A DNA stretch of 64,000 bases from JALZUU01 sp964441245 (GTDB lineage: Bacteria; Bacteroidota; Bacteroidia; Chitinophagales; Saprospiraceae): positions 81,967 through 145,966 of the forward strand of contig CAYTVR010000001.1 of NCBI GenBank assembly GCA_964441245.1, in the 5' to 3' direction. The notes beneath the pieces were generated by a model. It was not told the DNA's origin. It saw nothing but the letters and a program-made list of their open reading frames with translations, and made no database searches. Made by a program: the position numbers and the translations under genes. Positions 1-8,580 of this stretch are shown piece after piece (within the stretch, counting starts at the first letter, position 1; each line of letters opens with the position of its first letter).

Positions 1-57
1 AGATAAATAATCTCAAGAAATTATATTTCATGAAAGTGCTTGGTTATCATTATTAGA

Positions 58-88
58 TTCGGAGGAAACAAATCGTGTTTCCTCCGAA
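58..88 (-). terminator. Hairpin after the curlin-repeat gene
   Basis: A perfect 12-bp inverted repeat (58-69 with 77-88) encloses a 7-nt loop. It lies 26 bp beyond the stop of the minus-strand curlin gene. No clear T-run follows on that strand, so it may act as an mRNA 3' stabiliser as much as a terminator. Confidence 0.6.
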
Positions 89-113
89 ACAATAACTTGG
101 TTATAATCTACTA

Positions 114-956
114 CTAGTTTTCAGATTGAGATACTGTTGCAGTATTTCTTGCACCAGTTTGCTCAATGATACTGTTATTCGCTTGTCCAACTTGAGAATT
201 GATAGCATTGTTATCATTTCCTGCCTGGATGATTCTACTTGCGTTTTCGTTTCCTTCTTGAGAAAGTAACAAGCTATTGTTATCACCAAACTGATCTAAT
301 AAAACATCATTTTCTCCACCTGCGAAGTTGTTGTTACCATTTTGGCTAACAGCAGCACTATTCGCAGCACCTTCTTGATTAAGTGCAACGTTGTTAGATA
401 AACCATTTTGAGTGATTACAGAAGAACTGTTGTCACCGATTTGATTCACGTAGATGTTACTATTTTCACCTGCTTGCTCTTGAGTAGAAAGGTTATCATT
501 ACCTACTTGCTGAGAAAACATGATGTTTTGTCCAGCTCCACTTTGATTTTGGATAGTTTTGTTTTGATTTCCTTGTTGGATAGCAGAAACTGCACTGCTT
601 GCACTACTTACTTCTTGACGAACGTTGTTGTTGTTTCCTTCTTGAGAAAGAAGAACAGCATTACTTCCTTCAGTAATGATAGAAACTCCTGCGTTAGCAT
701 CACCGATTTGAGTCAAACTTACTGCATTAGCACCACCAGAAACAGCTACTTCACTTACGTTTAATGCTCCGTTTTGGCTTACTTCCACTAAGTTATCATC
801 TTGATCTTGAGTTACTAATGATTTGTTAGTGCTTCCTTTTTGAGCAACGTCAGCCGTATTGTCGTCACCGTTTTGTTTCAAATTACTAATGTTAGTTTGG
901 GCGCTTAATGTTCCCATAGTAAATACAAATGCAAAGAATAAAATTGCTTTTTTCAT
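114..956 (-). CDS. Curlin-repeat secreted amyloid-like protein
   Basis: This is probably an exported extracellular fibre (curli-like) subunit. Residues 1-20 form a signal peptide ending in LSAQ. The remaining 260 residues are low-complexity repeats of roughly 22 residues with the curlin core Q-x-G-x-x-N, for example QNGDDN, QIGDAN, QEGNNN, QQGNQN and QFGDNN, rich in Gln, Asn, Gly and Ser and lacking Cys. Curlin repeats stack as beta-strand/turn units in E. coli CsgA, and this protein has about twice as many as CsgA. No csgE, csgF or csgG homologue lies in the window; they could lie beyond position 1. The next gene upstream is a LuxR-type regulator on the same strand, which recalls the csgD-csgBA arrangement, but CsgD-like control is inference. 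The family call is firm; major versus minor subunit cannot be told. Confidence 0.88.
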   Translation of the reverse strand: MKKAILFFAFVFTMGTLSAQTNISNLKQNGDDNTADVAQKGSTNKSLVTQDQDDNLVEVSQNGALNVSEVAVSGGANAVSLTQIGDANAGVSIITEGSNAVLLSQEGNNNNVRQEVSSASSAVSAIQQGNQNKTIQNQSGAGQNIMFSQQVGNDNLSTQEQAGENSNIYVNQIGDNSSSVITQNGLSNNVALNQEGAANSAAVSQNGNNNFAGGENDVLLDQFGDNNSLLLSQEGNENASRIIQAGNDNNAINSQVGQANNSIIEQTGARNTATVSQSEN

Positions 957-1281
957 GAGTGTTCTTAATTTTATGTACGTTAAATAGAAAAGGTTATTAA
1001 TTAAATTTAGAGTGAATAAATTTCATTGATCGATAAAGAGATTTCGTTATGACAAAACGTATCTTTTATCAGTAAAAGGGAGCTTTAAAATCGATTTAAA
1101 CAAATAAAACTAGATATTTTTGGAACAAGGGGTCTTGTGAATATTTTAATTGCTTTGAGTAGAATTGATTCTTTGGTTTGAGGCTAATATCGGATAGCAA
1201 AGCTATTATTTTCTTTTGGGTTTTTATATACCAATAAAACGCATTTTTAAAATTTGCGTGTTTCACGTAGACTTACGTATT
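957..1281. other. Intergenic region upstream of the curlin gene
   Basis: This 325-bp AT-rich stretch must hold the promoter of the minus-strand curlin gene and the 3' end of the regulator transcript. A weak -7 match on the minus strand (CAAAGCTA on plus, 1198-1205) would give a leader of more than 200 nt. A short ACGTA/TACGT inverted repeat is near 1266. No ORF is supported. Confidence 0.4.
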
Positions 1282-1971
1282 TTACACACTTGTCATTTTT
1301 GAAACAGGATTTATTTCTTTTGAGACGCCTAAATAGTATTTAACTAATCCTACCGTATTTTTTACTTTTAATTTTTGAATCAAATTTCTCTTATGTGTTT
1401 CAACTGTCCGAGGACTGATAAACAAAACATCTGCAATCTCTCTGTTCGAAAATTCTTCTGCTACAAGTTTTAATATTTCAAACTCACGTATCGTAATTAC
1501 TTTTTTAAATGTTCCGTTTACATTTACTCTTTTAACAGACTTTTCTCTTCGCTCGAGGTTCGTAAATAATTTAGGAGAAACATCTTTTGAAAAATAACTA
1601 CTCCCTTCCGACAAAATTTTAATGGCCATTTTTAACTCGTCCATTGTCCCATTTTTCAAAACATATCCTCTCACTCCAGCCTTTAGCATTTTTAAAATAC
1701 AGTGTTCATCATCGTTTAATGTTAAAGCCAATATCTTTGTCTTTGGAAAGTGTTGTAAAATTTTTTGGCTCGCTTCCACACCATCCAAAGTGGGTAAGGC
1801 TATATCCATCAATACAACATCTGGCTTTAATTCTTTTACCAGTTTAACCGCCTCTACACCATCCTGCGCTTCTCCTAACACCTCAAACTGCTTTGAATTG
1901 TTAAGCAATGCTACAACGCCTGCACGAAACATTTGATGGTCTTCCGCAATGACTATTTTAATTTTATTCAT
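1282..1971 (-). CDS. NarL/FixJ-family response regulator with LuxR DNA-binding domain
   Basis: This is a two-component transcription regulator. The N-terminal receiver domain (about residues 3-120) opens with a KIVIAEDH acidic pocket and has its phospho-acceptor at Asp56 (LMDIALP). The C-terminal LuxR helix-turn-helix (about 160-220) contains REFEILKLV, SNREIADVL and SPRTVETHKRNL, the normal NarL-type recognition region. I start at the ATG at 1971 because the receiver fold begins immediately there; a longer frame to 2055 would add 28 unrelated residues. No histidine kinase is adjacent. Its position directly upstream of the curlin gene, same strand and 325 bp away, makes control of fibre production a reasonable but unproven guess. 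Confidence 0.85.
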   Translation of the reverse strand: MNKIKIVIAEDHQMFRAGVVALLNNSKQFEVLGEAQDGVEAVKLVKELKPDVVLMDIALPTLDGVEASQKILQHFPKTKILALTLNDDEHCILKMLKAGVRGYVLKNGTMDELKMAIKILSEGSSYFSKDVSPKLFTNLERREKSVKRVNVNGTFKKVITIREFEILKLVAEEFSNREIADVLFISPRTVETHKRNLIQKLKVKNTVGLVKYYLGVSKEINPVSKMTSV

Positions 1972-2522
1972 CGTTTTTATCTTAATGTTGTAGGCGCTTA
2001 CTTCCCACTTATACCATGTTATAGAGTCCCTAATCTTTGTATCAAACAAAGTCATTTATTTACATAAAAGCAATGGCTACTTTTATGCAAACCCGTCCAA
2101 GTGTATTTTAACATAACACACTATTTGAGGACTTTTAATTATTGAGTTTAAAAATGTGGCAAGAGCGGGGTTACGATCTTGGCGATACCGATAATTGGCA
2201 AACAAGTAATGGGGGCCAGAAAAGATTTTCAGTTTTTAGGTAAGTTTGTGTGAAAGAAATTAAAAACTTAATTCCTTTTGTAATACTTATTTGTTTAGGT
2301 AAAAATCAAACAACCAACTGCTCCAGTAGCAATTGGTTATATAAAGATACTTTTTTCTTTCTAAGAAAGAAAATTTACTGAATTCATTTTATACAGAATA
2401 CCCTAAACCTAGTAGTTTTTTAGTATAAAAAGAGACATTTTTCTTTAAAAGAAAAAAGGATCGAAAATCCTGCATTCATAAGATTTCCAATCCTTTTCTT
2501 TTTATTTAGTTGAAGAACAGAT
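1972..2522. other. 551-bp intergenic region between the regulator and aspS
   Basis: It holds the 5' region of the regulator gene and the aspS hairpin (listed separately). A patch at about 2154-2220 is visibly more GC-rich than its surroundings and contains a 29-codon plus-strand frame (2154-2243), whose product resembles nothing I recognise. No RNA gene is apparent. Confidence 0.4.
2454..2497 (-). terminator. Imperfect hairpin downstream of aspS
   Basis: Arms 2454-2469 and 2482-2497 pair over 16 positions with about three G-U pairs or mismatches, and A/T runs lie on both sides. It lies 25 bp past the aspS stop. Confidence 0.5.
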
Positions 2523-4298
2523 CTATTCTACTTCTTCCTTTTCTTGCAAACGAATATGAAGTTCGTCCAATTGTTCTTGAGAAATAGAGGAAGGTGTTTC
2601 AATCATCATATCCCGTCCTTGATTATTTTTAGGAAAAGCAATGAAATCTCTAATCGAAGTTTGTCCTTGAATCACTGCGCAAAGTCGATCAAATCCGAAA
2701 GCGAGTCCTCCATGTGGAGGGGCACCATATTCAAAAGCACCTAGTAAAAATCCAAACTGCGCTTCCGCCTCTTCTTTGCTAAATCCAAGTAGATCAAAGT
2801 TTCTCGATTGCAATTCCCGATCATGAATCCGAATAGATCCTCCACCAATTTCTGATCCGTTGATTACCAAATCATAAGCATCTGCCCGAAGATCTTTCAT
2901 TGTTTGATGATCTCCATTCAGCATACGTTCCATATCTTCTTCTTTAGGAGAAGTGAATGGGTGATGCATCGCATGGAATCGTTCACTGTCTTCATCCCAT
3001 TCCAATAATGGAAAATCAACCACCCACAATGGTTTAAAATCACCGGCTTTCATTAAGCCCATCTTACGGCCCATTTCTAAACGTAATTCATTCAACTGCT
3101 TTCTGGTTTTATCTGTTTCTCCCGAAAGAACCAACAACATATCACCCGCTTTCGCATTGAATTTTTCCGCCCAAGCGGCTAAATCTTCATCTGAATAAAA
3201 TTTACCTACTGATGATTTAAAGGTGCCATCTCCGTTTACTTTGACATAAACCAAACCTTTCGCACCGATTTGTGGACGTTGCATCCACTCTGTTAGCTTC
3301 TTGATATCTTTATTAGAATAATTTTCTGCTTGCCCTTCTACACAAATCCCTACCACTAACTCTGCATTATCAAAGACAGAGAATCCTTTGTTTTGAGCGA
3401 CATCATTTAGTTCTACAAACTCCATATCAAAGCGAAGATCTGGTTTGTCAGAACCAAAACGACGAATCGCTTCATCATAAGACATTCGCGGAAATTCTGG
3501 AAGCTCTACACCAATTGTCGTTTTAAATAAATGTTTGGTCAAACCTTCAAAAGTATTCAAGATATCTTCCTGAGTGACAAAAGACATTTCGCAATCTATT
3601 TGTGTAAATTCAGGCTGACGATCTGCTCTCAAATCTTCATCTCTAAAACATTTGACAATCTGAAAATACTTATCCATCCCCGCCACCATCAAAATCTGCT
3701 TAAAGGTTTGTGGTGATTGAGGCAATGCATAAAATTGTCCCGCATTCATTCTACTAGGCACGACAAAATCACGTGCTCCTTCAGGAGTACTCTTGATCAA
3801 AACTGGTGTTTCCACTTCTATAAATCCTTCCGCAGCTAAATGTTTTCTTGTTTCAATAGCTAATTGACTTCGAAAAATTAAATTTTGCTGCACTGAATTT
3901 CTACGAATATCCAAATATCGATATTTCATTCGTAGATCATCTCCTCCATCTGTCTCATCTTCAATCGTAAAAGGAGGTACTTTCGATGCATTTAAAATCT
4001 CTAATGATTTCACTTCGATTTCAATATTTCCTGTTGCGCGATTAGGATTTTTATTGGTCCGCTCTCGTACTAAACCAGTAATTCTAAGCACAAACTCTCG
4101 ACCTAATTTTCTAGCTTTTTCACACAAATCAACATCATCCTCCATATTAAAAACCAATTGAGTGATTCCATATCGATCTCGTAAATCGATAAAGGTCATT
4201 CCTCCAAAATCTCGGCTAGTCTGCAACCATCCGCTCAATGTTACTTCTTCTCCAACATGTTCCATGCGAAGTGCTCCGCAATTGTGTGTACGATACAT
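2523..4298 (-). CDS. aspS: Aspartyl-tRNA synthetase
   Basis: This enzyme charges tRNA-Asp with aspartate in the cytoplasm. The 591 residues match the bacterial-type enzyme. An N-terminal OB-fold anticodon domain (about 1-105, starting MYRTHNCGALR) is followed by the class II catalytic core. Motif 2 is visible as FRDEDLRADRQPEFTQ, the bacterial GAD-type insertion lies in the middle, and motif 3 is GLAFGFDRL near residue 530. The PEGARDF flipping-loop segment is intact. It is transcribed alone, divergent from the SLC12-like transporter, with a hairpin beyond its stop. Whether it is discriminating or also charges tRNA-Asn cannot be decided from this window. Confidence 0.97.
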   Translation of the reverse strand: MYRTHNCGALRMEHVGEEVTLSGWLQTSRDFGGMTFIDLRDRYGITQLVFNMEDDVDLCEKARKLGREFVLRITGLVRERTNKNPNRATGNIEIEVKSLEILNASKVPPFTIEDETDGGDDLRMKYRYLDIRRNSVQQNLIFRSQLAIETRKHLAAEGFIEVETPVLIKSTPEGARDFVVPSRMNAGQFYALPQSPQTFKQILMVAGMDKYFQIVKCFRDEDLRADRQPEFTQIDCEMSFVTQEDILNTFEGLTKHLFKTTIGVELPEFPRMSYDEAIRRFGSDKPDLRFDMEFVELNDVAQNKGFSVFDNAELVVGICVEGQAENYSNKDIKKLTEWMQRPQIGAKGLVYVKVNGDGTFKSSVGKFYSDEDLAAWAEKFNAKAGDMLLVLSGETDKTRKQLNELRLEMGRKMGLMKAGDFKPLWVVDFPLLEWDEDSERFHAMHHPFTSPKEEDMERMLNGDHQTMKDLRADAYDLVINGSEIGGGSIRIHDRELQSRNFDLLGFSKEEAEAQFGFLLGAFEYGAPPHGGLAFGFDRLCAVIQGQTSIRDFIAFPKNNQGRDMMIETPSSISQEQLDELHIRLQEKEEVE

Positions 4299-4362
4299 AT
4301 TTTAAATTTTTAGACTGTTCTGAACTTGACGTTTTTTTATAATATAACTTAAAACGAAAGCG

Positions 4363-4370
4363 CAAAAATA
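4363..4370 (-). promoter_or_regulatory. Predicted -7 element of aspS
   Basis: Read on the minus strand this is TATTTTTG, matching the Bacteroidota TAnnTTTG consensus. It would give a leader of about 60 nt. No good -33 TTG is visible at the usual distance. Confidence 0.4.
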
Positions 4371-4585
4371 AAGTTTCTCTACCAGATTATCCAGTAAACA
4401 GGTATTCCAAAAGAATAATTCCAGTTTGAAAGGGAATTTGAGGTAAAAAACCAGCATTTTCTATTAAATAAGGGCTTAATAGTTTTTAAAAAATCCCTTA
4501 ATAATCGCTATCCGTCAAAATTTTAGTCTATTTCCTGCTTTCCGATACTAGGTATTTTCTTTGTTCGCTGTATCTTGGCCGAATA

Positions 4586-6952
4586 ATGAGTAAAACCATT
4601 CAAAAATTCGGTACAGCGCCGGTCTTTTTTACTGCAATTTCTACAATTCTGGGGGCTGTAATGTTTCTACGATTTGGATTTGCCGTAGGGCATGTTGGTT
4701 TTCTAGGTACTATTGCCATTATTTTGATTGGTCATGCGGTTACCATTCCAACGGCTATGGCCATCGCTGAAATATCTACCAATCAAAAAGTAGAAGGTGG
4801 AGGCGAGTATTTTATTATTTCTAGGTCTTTTGGACTGGTCATTGGCTCTTCGATAGGAATTGCTCTTTATTTTTCACAAGCCATTAGTATTGCCTTCTAT
4901 ATTATCGCTTTCGCGGAAGCTTTTAATACGCTGATTGATTTTATTTTACGTACTTATAGTGATCAGTTGCATCCTATTATGATTTGGCTATTGGCCAAAA
5001 AACAAACCGTTAGTATCCCTGCTCTTTTCGTATTAACGGCTATTGTGCTGATCAAAGGAGCAGATTTAGGAGTCAAAGCCTTGTATATCGTTGTTGTGAC
5101 TTTATTTATTTCATTGATTGCATTTTTTCTTGGCAATACTGAATATAGCCAAACACATAATTTAGATCCATTTGCACATATCGGAAATGTGATACCAGAT
5201 AGCAATACTTTATCTACAACAACATTATCTTATCCTGACTCTACCACTATTGGCCCTCAAGAAACGACTATTCCTACAACATCAGAAAACTCTAAAAGCT
5301 CTAATAATATTCCTTTAGGCTTTTTCGCTGTATTTGCGATTATTTTTCCTGCTTTTACAGGAATGACTGCGGGTGTGGGCTTGTCTGGAGATTTAAAAAA
5401 TCCTTCTCGATCTATTCCTATTGGAACTTTAGCAGGAACCATTGGTGGAATGCTTATTTATTTTTTGATTGCCTATAAACTATCTGTTTCTGCTAGTCCT
5501 GAAAGTCTGGCGGACACGAGTCGTTTGGTCATGGCAGATATTGCTTGGCAAGGTTGGTGGTTGATTCCAATTGGATTAGCAGCTGCAACTATTTCTTCTG
5601 CCTTAGGATCTTTGATGGTAGCGCCACGTACTTTGCAAGCTATCGCGAAGGATAGAATTCTACCTTCCAAAGCTTTCAATTTTTGGTTATCAAAAGGTCG
5701 AGGTAAAAATGAAGAACCTTATAATGCCACTTTGATTACCATTGGGATTGCAACCATTTTTGTCATCATAGGAGAATTGGACTTTGTGGCTGAAATTATT
5801 TCGATGTTTTTTATGGTTACTTATGGAGCACTTTGTCTCATTTCATTTTTGCAACATGTTGCAGCAGATCCATCTTATCGACCGACTTTTAAATCTCGTT
5901 GGTACATTTCCTTATTTGGTGCATTTGCTTGTTTTGGTTTGATCTTTTTTATGAATGCCTTTTATGCCTTTTTGGCAATCTTCGGCATCCTATTATTTTA
6001 CTTCATGGTTTCCTATTACAATCCCGAAAAACAGACCTTGGCTTTAATCTTTCAAGGAGCTATTTTTCAAGTAAGTCGACAGTTACAAGTTTTTTTACAA
6101 AAAACAGAAAAAGAAAAAACGACGAGTTGGAGACCATCTGTTATTTGTATTTCTGAAAATTCTTTTGATAGATTTGCCGCCTTTGATTTACTCCGTTGGA
6201 TTTCACAAAAATATGGTTTCGGAACCTACATCCACAAGATCACAGGCTATCTTTCTAAGACGACTAATAGAGAAGCTAAGAGCTGTAAAGCTCGATTAAT
6301 CAAAATAGCAGAAGCCAGCAATAGTAATGTTTATATTGATACACTAGTCAGTCCTTCATTCACTTCTGCAATCGCCCAAGTAATTCAGTTACCAGGTATT
6401 TCAGGCACAGAAAACAATCTTCTCTTACTGGAATATTTGAAACATCAACCCGAAAATTTAGTCAACATCATTGACAACTATAAACTCATTAGTTCTGTTG
6501 ATTTTGACTTGATCATCTTGGGTAGTACACAACGAGCTTACGGCTTTAAAAAAGAAATTCATATTTGGATTACGGCAAAGGATTATGAAAATGCCAATCT
6601 AATGATTCTACTCGGTTATATCATTATTGGTCATAGTGATTGGCAAGCCAGCCAAATCAAGATCTTTGCTATTTATCCTGAAGCAACAATCAAAGAAGAA
6701 AGAAAACAACTTTTTGAATTGATTCAAGACGGACAGCTTCCTATTTCGCCGAACAACATTAAATTTATTCCCCGTAAGGAAGGACTAGATACCCGTTCGG
6801 TTATCAACGAAAAATCAAAAGACGCAGATCTTGTCTTACTTGGTTTTAGAGGAGAAACAATCAAACATGAAGGTATTGCTGTTTTTGAAGGTTATGAAGG
6901 AATTGGGAATACCATTTTTGTTAATGCTGCTAGGAAAAAAATCATAAAATAA
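4586..6952 (+). CDS. SLC12-like amino acid/cation-chloride cotransporter family protein
   Basis: This is an integral membrane transporter of the APC superfamily. The first helices, with TILGAVMFLRFGFAVGHVG and the GGGEYFIISRSFG region, are the signature of the cation-chloride cotransporter (SLC12) branch rather than of ordinary amino-acid permeases. About 12 hydrophobic segments fill residues 1-480. Residues 500-788 form a soluble domain, as in eukaryotic NKCC/KCC proteins. A Ser/Thr-rich stretch (about residues 205-245) sits between two helices and looks like an extended loop. The gene stands alone, divergent from aspS. Likely role is electroneutral ion movement and volume control, known for the family in eukaryotes; substrates of bacterial members are poorly defined, so the substrate here is open. 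Confidence 0.8.
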   Translation: MSKTIQKFGTAPVFFTAISTILGAVMFLRFGFAVGHVGFLGTIAIILIGHAVTIPTAMAIAEISTNQKVEGGGEYFIISRSFGLVIGSSIGIALYFSQAISIAFYIIAFAEAFNTLIDFILRTYSDQLHPIMIWLLAKKQTVSIPALFVLTAIVLIKGADLGVKALYIVVVTLFISLIAFFLGNTEYSQTHNLDPFAHIGNVIPDSNTLSTTTLSYPDSTTIGPQETTIPTTSENSKSSNNIPLGFFAVFAIIFPAFTGMTAGVGLSGDLKNPSRSIPIGTLAGTIGGMLIYFLIAYKLSVSASPESLADTSRLVMADIAWQGWWLIPIGLAAATISSALGSLMVAPRTLQAIAKDRILPSKAFNFWLSKGRGKNEEPYNATLITIGIATIFVIIGELDFVAEIISMFFMVTYGALCLISFLQHVAADPSYRPTFKSRWYISLFGAFACFGLIFFMNAFYAFLAIFGILLFYFMVSYYNPEKQTLALIFQGAIFQVSRQLQVFLQKTEKEKTTSWRPSVICISENSFDRFAAFDLLRWISQKYGFGTYIHKITGYLSKTTNREAKSCKARLIKIAEASNSNVYIDTLVSPSFTSAIAQVIQLPGISGTENNLLLLEYLKHQPENLVNIIDNYKLISSVDFDLIILGSTQRAYGFKKEIHIWITAKDYENANLMILLGYIIIGHSDWQASQIKIFAIYPEATIKEERKQLFELIQDGQLPISPNNIKFIPRKEGLDTRSVINEKSKDADLVLLGFRGETIKHEGIAVFEGYEGIGNTIFVNAARKKIIK

Positions 6953-7125
6953 GCCTTCCAAAATTTCAGATTTAAAAGGTAAGATAGGAATCCATTTGGC
7001 ATAGTCCGCTTTTAATTTATCCTACCATTTGTTTTCTAAGCTATTTAGGCTATAAAGAAAGCAAAATTCACTAAATTTCTGGTTCTTGTTTACAGAAATA
7101 TGACATTAAATCAATACTTGATTTT

Positions 7126-7133
7126 TATTTTTG
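7126..7133 (+). promoter_or_regulatory. Predicted -7 element of hemA
   Basis: TATTTTTG matches TAnnTTTG and lies 28 bp before the hemA ATG. No convincing -33 element was found. Confidence 0.4.
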
Positions 7134-7161
7134 TAGTTAAGATATAAACATTGTTATTTTC

Positions 7162-8382
7162 ATGTCGAAAGGTTATCACATATTGACCGTTACTCACCGG
7201 AATACTCAACTCAATGCATTGGGGCAATTTGCTGTACAGTGTAAGGAAGGTGGCCTTTCTAATCGATTATCAGAAATAAAAGAAGAGTTTAATATTTCAG
7301 AACTGATGTATTTGGCTACATGTAATCGAATCATGTATTTCATTTATACTTCCGAAACAATCGATTTTGATTACACGCGTAATTTTTTCAAAGCTATTAA
7401 TCCAGGATTAACGGACGAAAGCTTATTAGCAGATAAGGTAGCTCATTTTCATGAAAATGAAGCCATCAATCATCTTTTCGAGGTAGCAGCTTCTATCGAT
7501 TCTTTGGTCGTTGGTGAAAGACAGATCTTAAGACAATTGCGTGAAGCGTATACCCAAAACTTGAATTGGAAATTAACAGGAGATCACATTCGCCTAGCGA
7601 TGAAATTTACCATCGAAGCAGCCAAGGAAGTTTATGCGCAGACACGCATTGGTGAAAAACCCATTTCGATTGTTTCTCTAGCGATCCAAAAACTCATTAA
7701 GACTAATTTGCCTAAAGATGCTCGAATCTTATTGATCGGTGCAGGACAGACAAACACTTTAGCTACGAAATTTTTAGTTAAGCACGAATACAGCAATGTT
7801 GTTGTTTTCAATCGAAGCATTGACAAAGCGCAAAGATTGGCTTCTATGCTAAAAGGAGCAGCTTATCCAATTTCAGAATTAGCTCATTATAAGGAAGGTT
7901 TTGATTGCATGATTATCTGTACAGCTTCGACAGAACCTTTAATCAATTCCCAATCATATCCAAAGTTAGTTTCGGATGATAACCGTGAAAAAATATTGAT
8001 TGACTTGGCCATTCCTAACAATATTCATAAAGATGTTGTGGAAAACTTCAATGTACAATACATCGAAATAGATGATTTACGGAATCTGGCCAAAGAAAAT
8101 TTAAGCTTTAGAGAAAAAGAAGTCATTAAAGGACGAGAATTACTCATTCAACAAATTGAAAATTTTTCACAGCAATTCAAACAACGACAGATAGAAAAAG
8201 CAATGCGAGTGGTTCCTCAAGAAATTAAGGCCATCAAAGCGCATGCGATGAATAAAGTATTCAAAAAAGATTTGGAAAACCTTGATGAAGCTTCCTATGA
8301 ATTAATCGTTCGCATGATGAATTACATGGAAAAACAGTGCATTGGTATTCCAATGAAAGCGGCAAAAAACACCGTGCTTTAA
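7162..8382 (+). CDS. hemA: Glutamyl-tRNA reductase
   Basis: This catalyses the first step of C5 tetrapyrrole synthesis, the NADPH-dependent reduction of glutamyl-tRNA to glutamate-1-semialdehyde. Residues 1-155 are the catalytic domain, with the active-site cysteine at Cys54 in ATCNR and the conserved SLVVGERQILRQ segment near 112. The NADPH-binding Rossmann domain follows (LLIGAGQTNTLATKFL near 190), then the helical dimerisation domain to residue 406. The length is normal. It is a single gene ending in a strong hairpin; the remaining hem genes are not in this window. Confidence 0.95.
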   Translation: MSKGYHILTVTHRNTQLNALGQFAVQCKEGGLSNRLSEIKEEFNISELMYLATCNRIMYFIYTSETIDFDYTRNFFKAINPGLTDESLLADKVAHFHENEAINHLFEVAASIDSLVVGERQILRQLREAYTQNLNWKLTGDHIRLAMKFTIEAAKEVYAQTRIGEKPISIVSLAIQKLIKTNLPKDARILLIGAGQTNTLATKFLVKHEYSNVVVFNRSIDKAQRLASMLKGAAYPISELAHYKEGFDCMIICTASTEPLINSQSYPKLVSDDNREKILIDLAIPNNIHKDVVENFNVQYIEIDDLRNLAKENLSFREKEVIKGRELLIQQIENFSQQFKQRQIEKAMRVVPQEIKAIKAHAMNKVFKKDLENLDEASYELIVRMMNYMEKQCIGIPMKAAKNTVL

Positions 8383-8412
8383 TTTTTGTTATAGATTAAC
8401 AATCGATTAACA

Positions 8413-8452
8413 AAAATAGGCTTGCAAGATAATTATCTTGCAAGCCTATTTT
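8413..8452 (+). terminator. Perfect 40-bp palindrome after hemA
   Basis: Two 20-nt arms (8413-8432 and 8433-8452) are exactly complementary. The outer A/T ends serve as A-tract and T-tract, so this is a convincing intrinsic terminator. Confidence 0.85.
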
Positions 8453-8526
8453 ATAAGTCCTGATTCCAGAAACAATTCACTAATGGAAATGACGTTAAGT
8501 AATCACTGCCGCATAAGTCTTTTTTG

Positions 8527-8534
8527 TATATTTG
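8527..8534 (+). promoter_or_regulatory. Predicted -7 element of the FtsX-like permease gene
   Basis: TATATTTG is an exact TAnnTTTG match 46 bp ahead of the start codon, downstream of the hemA terminator. No -33 TTG is evident. Confidence 0.5.
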
Positions 8535-8580
8535 CCACCTTATTAAGCGGCTAACCTATTAACTGCTGCATCAAAATTTT

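Noticed and set aside
408..764. 118-codon plus-strand frame opposite the curlin gene
   Set aside because: It is a shadow of the repetitive curlin coding sequence and has low-complexity composition.
2154..2243. 29-codon plus-strand frame in a GC-richer patch
   Set aside because: Too short, no ribosome-binding site, no recognisable product; mentioned only in the gap entry.
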